Shown: positions 14,201 to 27,380, counted from the stretch's first letter. The stretch is DNA of 64,000 bases from Sambucus nigra (GCA_949130495.1 OX422211.1:396735049-396799048), one strand, 5' to 3'. A program made the numbers and translations. Notes: generated by a model from the sequence alone, not told the origin.

Positions 14201-14411
14201 TCCAAATTACCGAAATTATATCACACCGTCATAATAATGACATCATATTCATATATTACCTAAATATCTTTAAGTAATATTCAGAATCATCCATTTTAAT
14301 ATCCACAATTCGGATAAAACCCAAATGAATTAATTTATAATAAAATCCAATTAATCCATTAATTTAAAATATAACCCATTTTAAAAGTCATTAAAATCAC
14401 GGGGTATTACA
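11209..14411 (-). repeat. LTR 3 of the array (3203 bp)
   Basis: Same termini as LTR 1. It shares the variants TTTTTTCAGAAAATT near 13478, CATCTCTTTTTATAA near 13664 and CAATCTCTC near 13869 with LTR 4. I saw no difference between LTRs 3 and 4 in the stretches compared, which points to a very recent unit duplication. Confidence 0.88.
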
Positions 14412-15843
14412 TACTCCCCCCCTTATAATAGAATTTCGTCCCGAAATTCAGGAATATAAATCATACCGGTAAGGTCAACTCCGAGTATACATCTCACATC
14501 GCAAGAAACCTAAAACGTACCGCCCGTACAGTACATTAACGAAAATCCCTATCGATTTTATACGCCAAGCCTCACCATATAGTTTCAACTGAATCGAATT
14601 TAAACTTTACCCAATCTTCCTTATACCATTCACGTAACCAAGTTCAGAAAAATGATCCTCAATCATCAAGTAAATACATCCCGAAGTCACAACTACTCAC
14701 TCTTTCACAATTATGAAAACTACTACCATTCAACCATCCAGGGTGCCCATACACCCTATCGTACCACTTTCATTATAATATTTGTCGCAAAGGTTACAAA
14801 CTCATATACTAAGGACCTAACTTATTTCGACTCCCAACGGTTATTAGTTTCATGCGTGGGGTGTCTCGCAAGCGAAATCCAAACAAGGAACCACCCCGAT
14901 ACACTACTTCCTAAAGTAGTCGGTCATCGAAACTCCTAAGGTCCTTATTCAATAGTGTATAAAAGTTTGGTTTATCGAAAAAAAAAATATCAGGTTTATC
15001 AATTTAAACAAATTTTTTTCTAGGTTTTATTGATTTCAAATAGAGTCTACTCATCTACTCTTCTCTAGAAGACAAGATGCTGACTAATAGTAGTACATAC
15101 GCTCTCGTATACCACAAGTCAATGCATGCCGATAGTCACATCATGCTCGGACATTCCCAAAGGAAGTAATCCCATGATAAAAATCAAACCCACGTGATAA
15201 CATGTAAAACATAGGTGTCCCACACCCCTTGGTGAGTCTACGTAAATAACAGTGCTAAAGGCTAAGTTTAGCAATCCTTTTTGCCCACACAATATTAATC
15301 GCTACAAAAATCAATATACGCCTCATAATTCCTTAGATAGAAAACATACCCTCATTCGTGGGTGGTGGTTGTTGAATCCCACAATTATAACTTTTCTCCA
15401 ATGAGTCAAGAAAAATTTTACCCCCAAATTTTCAGTTCTAGTTCACCACACTCCACTATATGCCCAAGCCTTTGAACATATTGCCTTCGTTAGGTAACAC
15501 ACATAATTCCCGCATTTCAAGAACTTCTACTAATGACTCTCCTCAATTTTTCCATAATAGGGGTGACCTCGACTACGGTCATCATACTCGAACATACTTC
15601 ATAACCTCCTAAGTACGATCTCCGCTATCCGTCCAATGGCCCTCATCTGCCATACTTCTCGTACGAACCCATTCGAACGCAAATAATATTCACTAATATC
15701 TACGTTATAGCAGGAGAACAAAATCCCACCAAGGAAATCAACAATCCTAAACATAGGGCTCTACATCGAAGAACGCAAAGCTGAAAACACAGTAAGCCGT
15801 ACAGACCCTAAAGGACACTAGAACCTGATGCTCTGATACCATT
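14412..15843 (-). mobile_element. Internal region C of the array (1432 bp)
   Basis: Bounded by PPT (left) and PBS (right) on the minus strand, the same as region B in the parts compared. No coding domain. The open frame at 14652-14939 matches those of the sister units. Confidence 0.8.
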
Positions 15844-18800
15844 TGTAACACCCCGCCTAATTAAATACCGGGTGGCCAGTCCCATACCAAATTAAAACAG
15901 AATATACAGTTGGCTCATTCTTAGCATCACTGTCGAAAACATTTACAACTCACCCAATACCCAAATTAAGCTGGTGTTAAAAACTTTCCAAATTTTAATT
16001 TAACAAAATCCATTTCCAGTTTAAGAATAACACAACACATTTTATTCTACAACACTGATAACCCAATAAATAACACAAAAGAATTTAAATGCAATTGGAA
16101 TAAACATTCCCAAATAATATAAATCCATTACAATAATCCCAACAATGTCAGATGTATTAAAAAGACACGAATACAATAGTATCTGACTCCGATAGAAAAA
16201 GATAACTGAATCCTTTGGGCGACATTCCCTAACTAAGAATATTGTGAATCAAAAGATGATAGGCGTCTAAGCAAAACTCCATAGCTCCATAGCTTATCGT
16301 AATCCGCTAAGGTTGGCGTCCCTATTGCTGGACACCTGATATAGGAGATACAATAGAAAAGAAAATATGCAAGGAAACGGGTCAGAGCCCGATTGTGTAA
16401 AATGATTTTTAAAACAGCAAGTATTTAACAAGTGCAATAAAGCATTTATTATGTACATGTTAGATCCAACTCTCACTTGCTATTCTCACCTCTCAACTAG
16501 AGTGCACACTTAACGTTTCCTATTAACCTCCTGGTTAATGATTCCTCTTTAACAATTCCATAATATAATTCCATTCCCATATCATAACCCCGTATGTCCC
16601 ATACCATACGTTATATAATCATTCTTATACATTTTTCATTTATATGAATCGTTGCTCATTAACATGAATCATTTCTCATTAATATGAATTAAGCTTTTCA
16701 ATTCTATAAGAATAAACATTCATTAACTTAATTCCATTCTTTTCTCAATTCGCCTTTATCTACAATTATCACACAGTAGATGACTTAACCACAATATAAC
16801 CATTTAATCATTTAATTCATTATATATATATATATATATTCATATATAATACGGCACCCCGAGTCACAGCTGCGGTGCAATACATTACTCTGTTATCATG
16901 TCCCATCATCGCTGGTCGCCGAATAGTGGACAAAAGGTTCGGTAAGGATTCCTCGAACCATAAACAATAACACAAACATTGGAGGCGAACATAGTTCTCG
17001 TATCCATGGGTCACGCACATACCTACGTACCCACAGTCAGCGGACTTATCAACTCCCCGATAAGTCTTTCATAGACCTATGTTCTCGAGCGACAAATCAA
17101 AGATCCCATGGATTCATCAGGATATGACTGCCCTCACGCGCAAACCTCCCACCGATAGCAAATAAGCTAGGTATGTCATACACATAAATCATCAATCAAT
17201 CAAATAGGTATTATCATACCTGTAGTATACTAACAACAAGGTACTCACATTAACCTTAGATTATTCCCTTACGTAGCATTATATCTCTTTAAATCCCACG
17301 TATTAAAATGTCATATCTTTACTTCATAATTTAATTATCCTCGCATCCTATAACATCTCTCCACTCCCGACGTCGTTAAGGTTCATGCGCGGAGCGTCTC
17401 GCAAAGCGAAATCCAAACAAGGAACCCCTCCAATACACTACTACTTAACTTTGTCGATCGAGGAGGTCCGTCAACTTTAAATACGTGATTGGGATAACCT
17501 CATACCCTCTTTCAACCAAATGTGTTCTAAACTCCCATCTCTATCCAGGAGTCATACTGCTAAGCGCTCGTATTACACTTAGTCCTTGCACAATCAATAA
17601 TGAGCTTAAACTCAGTCCTTGATGTTCATATTGTAATCCTAAGGCTACCCAGGTGTTACATTCAATCACCACTACTGTACCTATTCTTAATCCTCAAGCA
17701 AACCAATTATAATCCAACAAATGAATCTAGCAACCGAAATTTCTTTAATTTAATTATCATCATTCTAATCAATTTAAATCCCAATCAAATTAATTCAAAT
17801 CTTATCAAGGATCTACTGATATTTTCTAAGTCCCATAATATCCAATGAATAATCACCAAAGATCCACAAAAGTTTTGGGATAAGAACCAACACTAAAAAG
17901 AAACAACATCATGAATTCTCATATTTTAAATACTCAGAAAAATCAGATCCAAAAATTATTCAAATCATCAATCCGACTTCAGATTTGGATTCTACACGAA
18001 AAATTGAGTCAGGTATGTGATTTGAGTTTTTCTTAAATCTCATCCAAATGCACTCAAAAAGAAGATCTAAACATTCCAAATTGGCTCTTCTCATTCCACT
18101 CGTTTTTGCCTCTTTTTTCAGAAAATTATCAACATATTATCTTCAAGAACACTAAATTATTTTCAGAATTTCTTCCACAGATTGATGAATATTTATTGGA
18201 TTACTAACTACCTACAACATGAGTTTAATTCCTATATATTTTTAGATTCCAAAAATCCATTAACAACTATATCCTTTCATCTTCCAAGCATGAAAATCAT
18301 CTCTTTTTATAACTATCCTAACATGGACAATATACGAACTTAAATTGCAAATATCAAACACTTGCCTTTAATGAAGATCTGATCCTTTGGGGTTGAATAA
18401 CATAGGTGGTTCTCCCTTTTTCCGGCCACTTTCGGTGGTGGTGACCTTTGGTCTTTAGTTCTCCTCCTTTCCAAGCAAGTTTTTCTCTTCCCAAGCAACC
18501 TTTCAATCTCTCTAAGAAGATGACCTTTCAATTTTGTGTAGAAGAGATGAATGAACCCACATTCAACTAATCTCCAAATACTTATAATAAGACAAAACCC
18601 GAAATCACTATTCATCCCCCTTGTAAAAATAACTAAAATGCCCTTTTGGGTTGTCTTTTCATTTCCAAATGATCCGAGACCTAAATCCAACATCCAAATA
18701 GACTTTTGTGACTATTTCAACCCTTCCGGACGCAACGACGCAGTCGAAATGACTATAAGGTCGATAGAAAATAAATTTCCTTTTTAATTTAATAAATTAG

Positions 18801-19046
18801 TCCCGACACGTCCCATACCGCGTCTGACTAAAAAATCCAAATTACCGAAATTATATCACACCGTCATAATAATGACATCATATTCATATATTACCTAAAT
18901 ATCTTTAAGTAATATTCAGAATCATCCATTTTAATATCCACAATTCGGATAAAACCCAAATGAATTAATTTATAATAAAATCCAATTAATCCATTAATTT
19001 AAAATATAACCCATTTTAAAAGTCATTAAAATCACGGGGTATTACA
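15844..19046 (-). repeat. LTR 4 of the array (3203 bp)
   Basis: Same termini and length as LTR 3, and apparently the same sequence, including the TTTTTTCAGAAAATT and CAATCTCTC variants. Confidence 0.88.
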
Positions 19047-20478
19047 TACTCCCCCCCTTATAATAGAATTTCGTCCCGAAATTCAGGAATATAAATCATA
19101 CCGGTAAGGTCAACTCCGAGTATACATCTCACATCGCAAGAAACCTAAAACGTACCGCCCGTACAGTACATTAACGAAAATCCCTATCGATTTTATACGC
19201 CAAGCCTCACCATATAGTTTCAACTGAATCGAATTTAAACTTTACCCAATCTTCCTTATACCATTCACGTAACCAAGTTCAGAAAAATGATCCTCAATCA
19301 TCAAGTAAATACATCCCGAAGTCACAACTACTCACTCTTTCACAATTATGAAAACTACTACCATTCAACCATCCAGGGTGCCCATACACCCTATCGTACC
19401 ACTTTCATTATAATATTTGTCGCAAAGGTTACAAACTCATATACTAAGGACCTAACTTATTTCGACTCCCAACGGTTATTAGTTTCATGCGTGGGGTGTC
19501 TCGCAAGCGAAATCCAAACAAGGAACCACCCCGATACACTACTTCCTAAAGTAGTCGGTCATCGAAACTCCTAAGGTCCTTATTCAATAGTGTATAAAAG
19601 TTTGGTTTATCGAAAAAAAAAATATCAGGTTTATCAATTTAAACAAATTTTTTTCTAGGTTTTATTGATTTCAAATAGAGTCTACTCATCTACTCTTCTC
19701 TAGAAGACAAGATGCTGACTAATAGTAGTACATACGCTCTCGTATACCACAAGTCAATGCATGCCGATAGTCACATCATGCTCGGACATTCCCAAAGGAA
19801 GTAATCCCATGATAAAAATCAAACCCACGTGATAACATGTAAAACATAGGTGTCCCACACCCCTTGGTGAGTCTACGTAAATAACAGTGCTAAAGGCTAA
19901 GTTTAGCAATCCTTTTTGCCCACACAATATTAATCGCTACAAAAATCAATATACGCCTCATAATTCCTTAGATAGAAAACATACCCTCATTCGTGGGTGG
20001 TGGTTGTTGAATCCCACAATTATAACTTTTCTCCAATGAGTCAAGAAAAATTTTACCCCCAAATTTTCAGTTCTAGTTCACCACACTCCACTATATGCCC
20101 AAGCCTTTGAACATATTGCCTTCGTTAGGTAACACACATAATTCCCGCATTTCAAGAACTTCTACTAATGACTCTCCTCAATTTTTCCATAATAGGGGTG
20201 ACCTCGACTACGGTCATCATACTCGAACATACTTCATAACCTCCTAAGTACGATCTCCGCTATCCGTCCAATGGCCCTCATCTGCCATACTTCTCGTACG
20301 AACCCATTCGAACGCAAATAATATTCACTAATATCTACGTTATAGCAGGAGAACAAAATCCCACCAAGGAAATCAACAATCCTAAACATAGGGCTCTACA
20401 TCGAAGAACGCAAAGCTGAAAACACAGTAAGCCGTACAGACCCTAAAGGACACTAGAACCTGATGCTCTGATACCATT
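19047..20478 (-). mobile_element. Internal region D of the array (1432 bp)
   Basis: PPT and PBS are in place, and it looks like regions B and C. It is the first internal region downstream of the outermost LTR in the direction of transcription. No coding domain. Confidence 0.8.
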
Positions 20479-23400
20479 TGTAACACCCCGCCTAATTAAA
20501 TACCGGGTGGCCAGTCCCATACCAAATTAAAACAGAATATACAGTTGGCTCATTCTTAGCATCACTGTCGAAAACATTTACAACTCACCCAATACCCAAA
20601 TTAAGCTGGTGTTAAAAACTTTCCAAATTTTAATTTAACAAAATCCATTTCCAGTTTAAGAATAACACAACACATTTTATTCTACAACACTGATAACCCA
20701 ATAAATAACACAAAAGAATTTAAATGCAATTGGAATAAACATTCCCAAATAATATAAATCCATTACAATAATCCCAACAATGTCAGATGTATTAAAAAGA
20801 CACGAATACAATAGTATCTGACTCCGATAGACAAAGATAACTGAATCCTTTGGGCGACATTCCCTAACTAAGAATATTGTGAATCAAAAGATGATAGGCG
20901 TCTAAGCAAAACTCCATAGCTCCATAGCTTATCGTAATCCGCTAAGGTTGGCGTCCCTATTGCTGGACACCTGATATAGGAGATACAATAGAAAAGAAAA
21001 TATGCAAGGAAACGGGTCAGAGCCCGATTGTGTAAAATGATTTTTAAAACAGCAAGTATTTAACAAGTGCAATAAAGCATTTATTATGTACATGTTAGAT
21101 CCAACTCTCACTTGCTATTCTCACCTCTCAACTAGAGTGCACACTTAACGTTTCCTATTAACCTCCTGGTTAATGATTCCTCTTTAACAATTCCATAATA
21201 TAATTCCATTCCCATATCATAACCCCGTATGTCCCATACCATACGTTATATAATCATTCTTATACATTTTTCATTTATATGAATCGTTGCTCATTAACAT
21301 GAATCATTTCTCATTAATATGAATTAAGCTTTTCAATTCTATAAGAATAAACATTCATTAACTTAATTCCATTCTTTTCTCAATTCGCCTTTATCTACAA
21401 TTATCACACAGTAGATGACTTAACCACAATATAACCATTTAATCATTTAATTCATTATATATATATATATATATTCATATATAATACGGCACCCCGAGTC
21501 ACAGCTGCGGTGCAATACATTACTCTGTTATCATGTCCCATCATCGCTGGTCGCCGAATAGTGGACAAAAGGTTCGGTAAGGATTCCTCGAACCATAAAC
21601 AATAACACAAACATTGGAGGCGAACATAGTTCTCGTATCCATGGGTCACGCACATACCTACGTACCCACAGTCAGCGGACTTATCAACTCCCCGATAAGT
21701 CTTTCATAGACCTATGTTCTCGAGCGACAAATCAAAGATCCCATGGATTCATCAGGATATGACTGCCCTCACGCGCAAACCTCCCACCGATAGCAAATAA
21801 GCTAGGTATGTCATACACATAAATCATCAATCAATCAAATAGGTATTATCATACCTATAGTATACTAACAACAAGGTACTCACATTAACCTTAGATTATT
21901 CCCTTACGTAGCATTATATCTCTTTAAATCCCACGTATTAAAATGTCATATCTTTACTTCATAATTTAATTATCCTCGCATCCTATAACATCTCTCCACT
22001 CCCGACGTCGTTAAGGTTCATGCGCGGAGCGTCTCGCAAAGCGAAATCTAAACAAGGAACCCCTCCAATACACTACTACTTAACTTTGTCGATCGAGGAG
22101 GTCCGTCAACTTTAAATACGTGATTGGGATAACCTCATACCCTCTTTCAACCAAATGTGTTCTAAACTCCCATCTCTATCCAGGAGTCATACTGCTAAGC
22201 GCTCGTATTACACTTAGTCCTTGCACAATCAATAATGAGCTTAAACTCAGTCCTTGATGTTCATATTGTAATCCTAAGGCTACCCAGGTGTTACATTCAA
22301 TCACCGCTACGGGACCTATCCTTAATCCTCAAGCAAACCAATTATAATCCAACAAATGAATCTAACAACCGAAATTTCTTTAATTTAATTATCATCATTC
22401 TAATCAATTTAAATCCCAATCAAATTAATTCAAATCTTATCAAGGGTCTACTGATATTTTCTAAGTCCCATAATATCCAATGAATAATCACCAAAGATCC
22501 ACAAAAGTTTTGGGATAAGAACCAACACTAAAAAGAAACAACATCATGAATTCTCATATTTTAAATACTCAGAAAAATCAGATCCAAAAATTATTCAAAT
22601 CATCAATCCGACTTCAGATTTGGATTCTACACGAAAAATTGAGTCAGGTATGTGATTTGAGTTTTTCTTAAATCTCATCCAAATGCACTCAAAAAGAAGA
22701 TCTAAACATTCCAAATTGGCTCTTCTCATTCCACTCGTTTTTGCCTCTTTTTCCAGAAAATTATCAACATATTATCTTCAAGAACACTAAATTATTTTCA
22801 GAATTTCTTCCACAGATTGATGAATATTTATTGGATTACTAACTACCTACAACATGAGTTTAATTCCTATATATTTTTAGATTCCAAAAATCCATTAACA
22901 ACTATATCCTTTCATCTTCCAAGCATGAAAATCATCTCTTTTTATAACTATCCTAACATGGACAATATACGAACTTAAATTGCAAATATCAAACACTTGC
23001 CTTTAATGAAGATCTGATCCTTTGGGGTTGAATAACATAGGTGGTTCTCCCTTTTTCCGGCCACTTTCGGTGGTGGTGACCTTTGGTCTTTAGTTCTCCT
23101 CCTTTCCAAGCAAGTTTTTCTCTTCCCAAGCAACCTTTCAATCTCTCTAAGAAGATGACCTTTCAATTTTGTGTAGAAGAGATGAATGAACCCACATTCA
23201 ACTAATCTCCAAATACTTATAATAAGACAAAACCCGAAATCACTATTCATCCCCCTTGTAAAAATAACTAAAATGCCCTTTTGGGTTGTCTTTTCATTTC
23301 CAAATGACCCGAGATCTAAATCCAACATCCAAATAGACTTTTCTGACTATTTCAACCCTTCCGGACGCAACGACGAAGTCGAAATGACTATAAGGTCGAT

Positions 23401-23681
23401 AGAATATAAATTTCCTTTTTAATTTAATAAATTAGTCCCGACACGTCCCATACCGCGTCTGACTAAAAAATCCAAATTACCGAAATTATATCACACCGTC
23501 ATAATAATGACATCATATTCATATATTACCTAAATATCTTTAAGTAATATTCAGAATCATCCATTTTAATATCCACAATTCGGATAAAACCCAAATGAAT
23601 TAATTTATAATAAAATCCAATTAATCCATTAATTTAAAATATAACCCATTTTAAAAGTCATTAAAATCACGGGGTTTTACA
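20479..23681 (-). repeat. LTR 5, outermost 5' LTR of the array (3203 bp)
   Basis: Same length as LTRs 1, 3 and 4. It is a mosaic: it has the GCTACGGGACC variant of LTR 2 near 22304 and the CAATCTCTC variant of LTRs 3 and 4. Its last ~400 bp carry private changes (GACCCGAGATC near 23307, TTTTCTGAC near 23340, GACGAAGTCG near 23371, AGAATATAAAT near 23401), and the terminus reads GGGGTTTTACA instead of GGGGTATTACA. The unique flank begins at 23682. Confidence 0.88.
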
Positions 23682-23937
23682 TGTGGCTGGTATCAAGATG
23701 TTTGTAAGCCGACTGTCTTGTAATATTTCTCAAGTGCTGAATAAAGGTTTACCCGTAAGAGATTTTTCCTCAAACTTTGCCTTTGTTGATTGCATGTTTT
23801 ACTTTATTTATTTTATCACCTAGATGCATGTCTTAAGGTTAAAAAAATAAAATTTGGATTTGTGTTTGGTGGACATTTAATTTTATAAATTATTCCATTA
23901 AGATCACGATAGTGCACTCTCAAATTGGTATCAGAGC
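23682..23937 (+). mobile_element. LTR end and primer binding site of a second retroelement, partial
   Basis: TGGTATCAGAGC (23926-23937) is an initiator-Met-tRNA primer site on the plus strand. It lies three bases after a CTCTCA end, the normal distance from an LTR terminus. The upstream 240 bp would then be LTR; they begin TGTGGCTGG exactly where the tandem array stops, so either this is a short full LTR or the array cut a longer one. No gag follows. The boundaries are inference. Confidence 0.4.
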
Positions 23938-24880
23938 ATTCTTAACCTTACATGTATCAGTTGGTCTTTTTATGATTTCTCTTCGGAGATGGGTACCTCT
24001 TTTGCCTGTTTTGAGTAAAAGAGGTTGGATACCCCAATATCTACATATTCACACACCTTCACACCCTTGATGCCGATCGCTTCATATCCTTATAGCCCGT
24101 GAACAGAGCGCTAGCGATGATAAGGGATTCCCCCCTCAAATTCCTTGTGGTACGCCCAGGATTACATGGATACCGATAAAATACATAATTTTGACACTAA
24201 GGTACTAGAGGCAAGATTTTAGAGTATAAACTTTCGTTGGCAATCTCGTACCAAAGTCTCTTTCCTCTTTTGGTATTGTACAACCGAATTGGTATTTAAA
24301 CACCGAAAATTTGTTTCGACAATAAGGTATCGAAGCCATTCTTTCTTTATGATTATATCCAGAACTAATGTAATCTATGTTTAACTATATCTTTGTATAT
24401 TAAACCATGAGAAGGGAGGCAAAATCACATAAAAAGATCATGCAGAATCAAAGGCAATATCACCTGATAAATCACAAGCTAGAGTTAGGAAGCCCCCGAT
24501 GCCTTCAGATCGGAAAAGGCAAGAGAGTGAGAAATCTTTGTGTTTTACTAGAAGAAGACAACCGAAGAAATAGAAGTTGGTGCCGAAAAGGATAAACAAG
24601 AAACCATTTATGCGACAAGTGGGAGTGGGGTCAAAAGTGATAACGAGTAAGATAAGGAGGTTGATAGTGGGAGTTAAAGTGATAATATGGAAAAGAAGGG
24701 CGAGGAGTTGTAATTATTTTAGTGTAATTAATATTAGTATTTTATTTATAATTAAAATAAGTATGGTTCTCTTCTCAATTCATGTTGCATGATCGTGTTT
24801 GTTTGAAACCACACCATCATTTCACCAAGATGGGGCGGTGAGACTGGACATAAGAGAATGTCAAAGTTAAAAAAATTATT
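23938..24880. other. Non-coding stretch downstream of the primer site
   Basis: Short plus-strand frames (24407-24595, 24577-24792) are rich in basic residues but match no family I recognise. The stretch may be the decayed interior of the retroelement primed at 23926. Confidence 0.3.
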
Positions 24881-25244
24881 CGGGATTATGGATTGGGTCA
24901 TCTAACCGAGGTAACCCATCGCTATATCGACTTCATATTCGTCAGTGCATTCGTTGAAAATGATAACAAAAAAACACATTTCGTCAACCATTTAATGAGA
25001 TGATAATAACATTGGATGATTGTATCATATTATAGGGATATTGGTAGTGGGTTATTGTGTACATGGAGGTGAATATCGTGGGTTAATGAGAAAGGACGAG
25101 GCTTTGCAAATGGTGTCTGATTGTTTGGGAATTAATATTAAAGAGGTACAAAATGAATGCGAGGATAGTTGGGTTGTACGTTTGGATTGGGTTAAAACAA
25201 ATTATAAGGGAATGACATTGAAGGATAACCCCACGAGAGTATAG
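24881..25244 (+). pseudogene. Plant-mobile-domain (PMD) fragment, frameshifted
   Basis: Spread over several frames, the plus strand reads ...LGHLTEV...FVSAFVEND..KKTHFVNHL, then TLDDC, then IIGILVVGYCVHGGEYRGL and a segment ending in EDSWVVRLDWVKTNYKGM before a stop at about 25244. The order (a)LVSAFVERW..THTFHLP, (b)TLDDV..LLGIPVVG and (c)a W/L..W(L)..NF block is typical of the plant mobile domain carried by many gypsy and MULE elements. Frame changes between blocks show decay. It is probably a transposon-borne copy rather than a host MAIN-like gene. Confidence 0.5.
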
Positions 25245-25429
25245 ATTGAGCAAAATACTAGGGCATATAATTATTTTTCACACCCGTAGCCATTAATTCA
25301 TCAAAAGTCTCTATTGATATATATCCATCCGCTTGACATGTGTAGCCATTTACATTGGCTAAAGCCTAAAATTATCAATATTCAATTGTTCAATTATAAC
25401 TGCACAAGTACTCAAAATATCATCATCTT

Positions 25430-26131
25430 CTAATCACCTATATTAATCAACATATCCCTTGTGGCAACATCTGATGGACACGTCGAGTTCCAATGCTCGA
25501 TCCAATCATTTAAAAGTTTCTTTAACTCGTTAGCTTGCGGTTCATAATGTTCATTCCATATACATGCTATTGATGGGAGTGGACAATCTTCCGTAAGCTT
25601 CACATGCACATAGTGAACGTTAGCCACATTTAGCATGATAATGAGGTTAAACGTGCCTTGAGGTGGAGGGTTACAAAATGGCACAAATGCAAGGTATAAT
25701 GATTTCAACAGTGACATGATGGCACAATTGTACGCTTACACGACCAAGTATGGCATCTCAGGACCTTGAAACCAATTATCCTTATCACACGGGGATATGC
25801 CGCAGTTCAATGACCCTAAAACCTCGGAGTATGTCTTAATGCCCCCCCCCCCCCCCCGAAAAACGCAATAGACCTAAACTTTTCATTTTTAGTTTGTTCG
25901 TGCATAAGATATCTATGGACTTATCTCTAATAATCAACCGTCTGACCATGCCAACCCATAAGAGAACATACTTACTTCATCATTAGTAAACTCTATTGAA
26001 TGATCAACGATCGATGGTACATGCATCAATAATTTCTTTATCATTTGCATTAAACTGGGTGTCATCCCCATCGAGTGTTGCCGATCTTTTTTCATGCTCA
26101 TGACCACCCGAGCATATGTCATCAATTTCAT
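25430..26131 (-). pseudogene. OTU-like cysteine-protease-type domain remnant of a MULE-like element
   Basis: On the minus strand the most readable part (25717-25430) gives AFVPFCNPPPQGTFNLI, then VHYVHVKLTEDCPLPSIACIW and a Q/E-rich tail. This resembles the C-terminal part of OTU-like domains carried by plant MULE transposons (FxPL...PP....I.IGFV...HFVQVxLKxxCPLPP...W). Upstream (26131-25730) come further fragments and stops. The catalytic Cys part cannot be located and the fragment is not functional. Next to the PMD fragment on the other strand it marks a decayed transposon cluster. The family call is tentative. Confidence 0.4.
25842..25857. repeat. Poly(C) tract, 16 bp
   Basis: Uninterrupted run of 16 C within the OTU-like remnant. 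A second, 15-bp run is at 56961. The length may be unstable or a sequencing artefact. Confidence 0.85.
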
Positions 26132-27380
26132 TCCACATTTTTCATCATCAAATATGGTGTCATCCTATAAAATAATTGAATGTGAAAATGTAGACAATGA
26201 AAACCTTCAAATTGCAAAAAAAAGTTTCCTCGATACCACAATGCCGAGTAGTGGATGTTATATCAGTACCATAATGTCGCCTCTGTATTGTGGTGCCGAA
26301 ATTTATCTTCACTTTTGGTATTAAGATACGAAACCAAAGTTTTCAAACTAGTTATCTCCATTTAGTGTTACAGTGTCGAAAAACATCACGATTTTTGAAT
26401 CTGTAACACCGAAGCAACTGGGAATGACATTTTTTTACGTTTATTTCGATTCATTTAATATTTAAAGGTTTACCTCTTTCTCTTACCCTTACGTTGCTCC
26501 TTTTTTCTATCTTTGTTCACCCTTTCTCCTTCTTGAGTCAATTTGTCTTCTCTTTCTACCTACGCCCTTATAAATTGGTTGTTCATATCCCCACGGACCT
26601 CCCTACAAATTATCCACCTCCCACCTATCACTTATGCCTCTAGTGACTGAACTGTGACTCCATTAACTGTTGTCATATTGAAATACCAATGATAGATCTT
26701 CTCTATAATTTTTTTATCTATTATTCATCATTTTTTACTGTTCATATAAAATTTTCCTCCACTTCCGTTCATTTTGTTTTTTTGACGTGGGCTTTAATAT
26801 TACTTTAGAGTTCGGATGGAGAAAGGAGGCTGGTGGTGCATGCGTATTGAGGTGTAAATTTAGTAGCCGTCGTAATGGTGAATGTGTACCCCATTTTAAT
26901 GTATTTTTTGCATACGTGGTGTTTGATAAAATGGGTCTAAGAGTTTCAAATAAGATTTAAAATAGTAAACTTTATTTAGATATTTTTTTGATGTTAAAAC
27001 CATATAATTATTTCATAGTGCTATTTTTGTAAGTTTTGTAGTTGCTCCAATTAGAGTTGTGTAATGTTAGATTAAGGGTGTGTTGATGTTATTACTGCAT
27101 AAATTCAGTACAAAAAAGATATGGATGGTTAATAAATTGTAAATAATAAAATGACTATTTTTCTATTATTTTAATTTTTTAGTTTGATCTGTAACTTTTA
27201 AATTCATTACTCTAAATTGTACTAAAGCTTCATAGTCGCAAAATTTTTAATGCAAATTTTTTTACTTTTAAATGGTGATTATTTTAATCTTTATTTATTG
27301 GTTGTTTTGCTGAAGCCTATGAAATATTACTTTAAAATTAGGATGATACAAAGTAGACTTCATACTTCAATAAGTGTGTA
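26132..27380. other. AT-rich intergenic stretch, no gene seen
   Basis: No reading frame longer than chance and no recognisable domain. Phrases such as GGTATCGAAGCC and GTACCATAATGTCG echo each other at 24320 and 26265, hinting at old retroelement sequence. Confidence 0.35.

Larger units (their letters stand above)
1821..23681 (-). mobile_element. Tandem array of a non-autonomous LTR retrotransposon: 5 LTRs, 4 internal regions
   Basis: Five LTRs (1931-5133, 6566-9776, 11209-14411, 15844-19046, 20479-23681) alternate with four 1432-bp internal regions. LTR starts are 4635, 4643, 4635 and 4635 bp apart. In minus orientation each LTR opens TGTAATACCCCG and closes GGGGTGTTACA; two bases further on lies TGGTATCAGAGCATCAGG, an initiator-Met-tRNA primer site. 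The next LTR is preceded by the polypurine tract AAGGGGGGGAGTA. Each internal region is therefore bounded by a PBS and a PPT, as in a complete small element, but no gag, protease, RT or integrase could be recognised in it. The organisation LTR-int-LTR-int-LTR-int-LTR-int-LTR with shared LTRs is what repeated unequal exchange between LTRs would give. The left end continues into a gag remnant; the right end stops at the LTR terminus. Confidence 0.9.
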
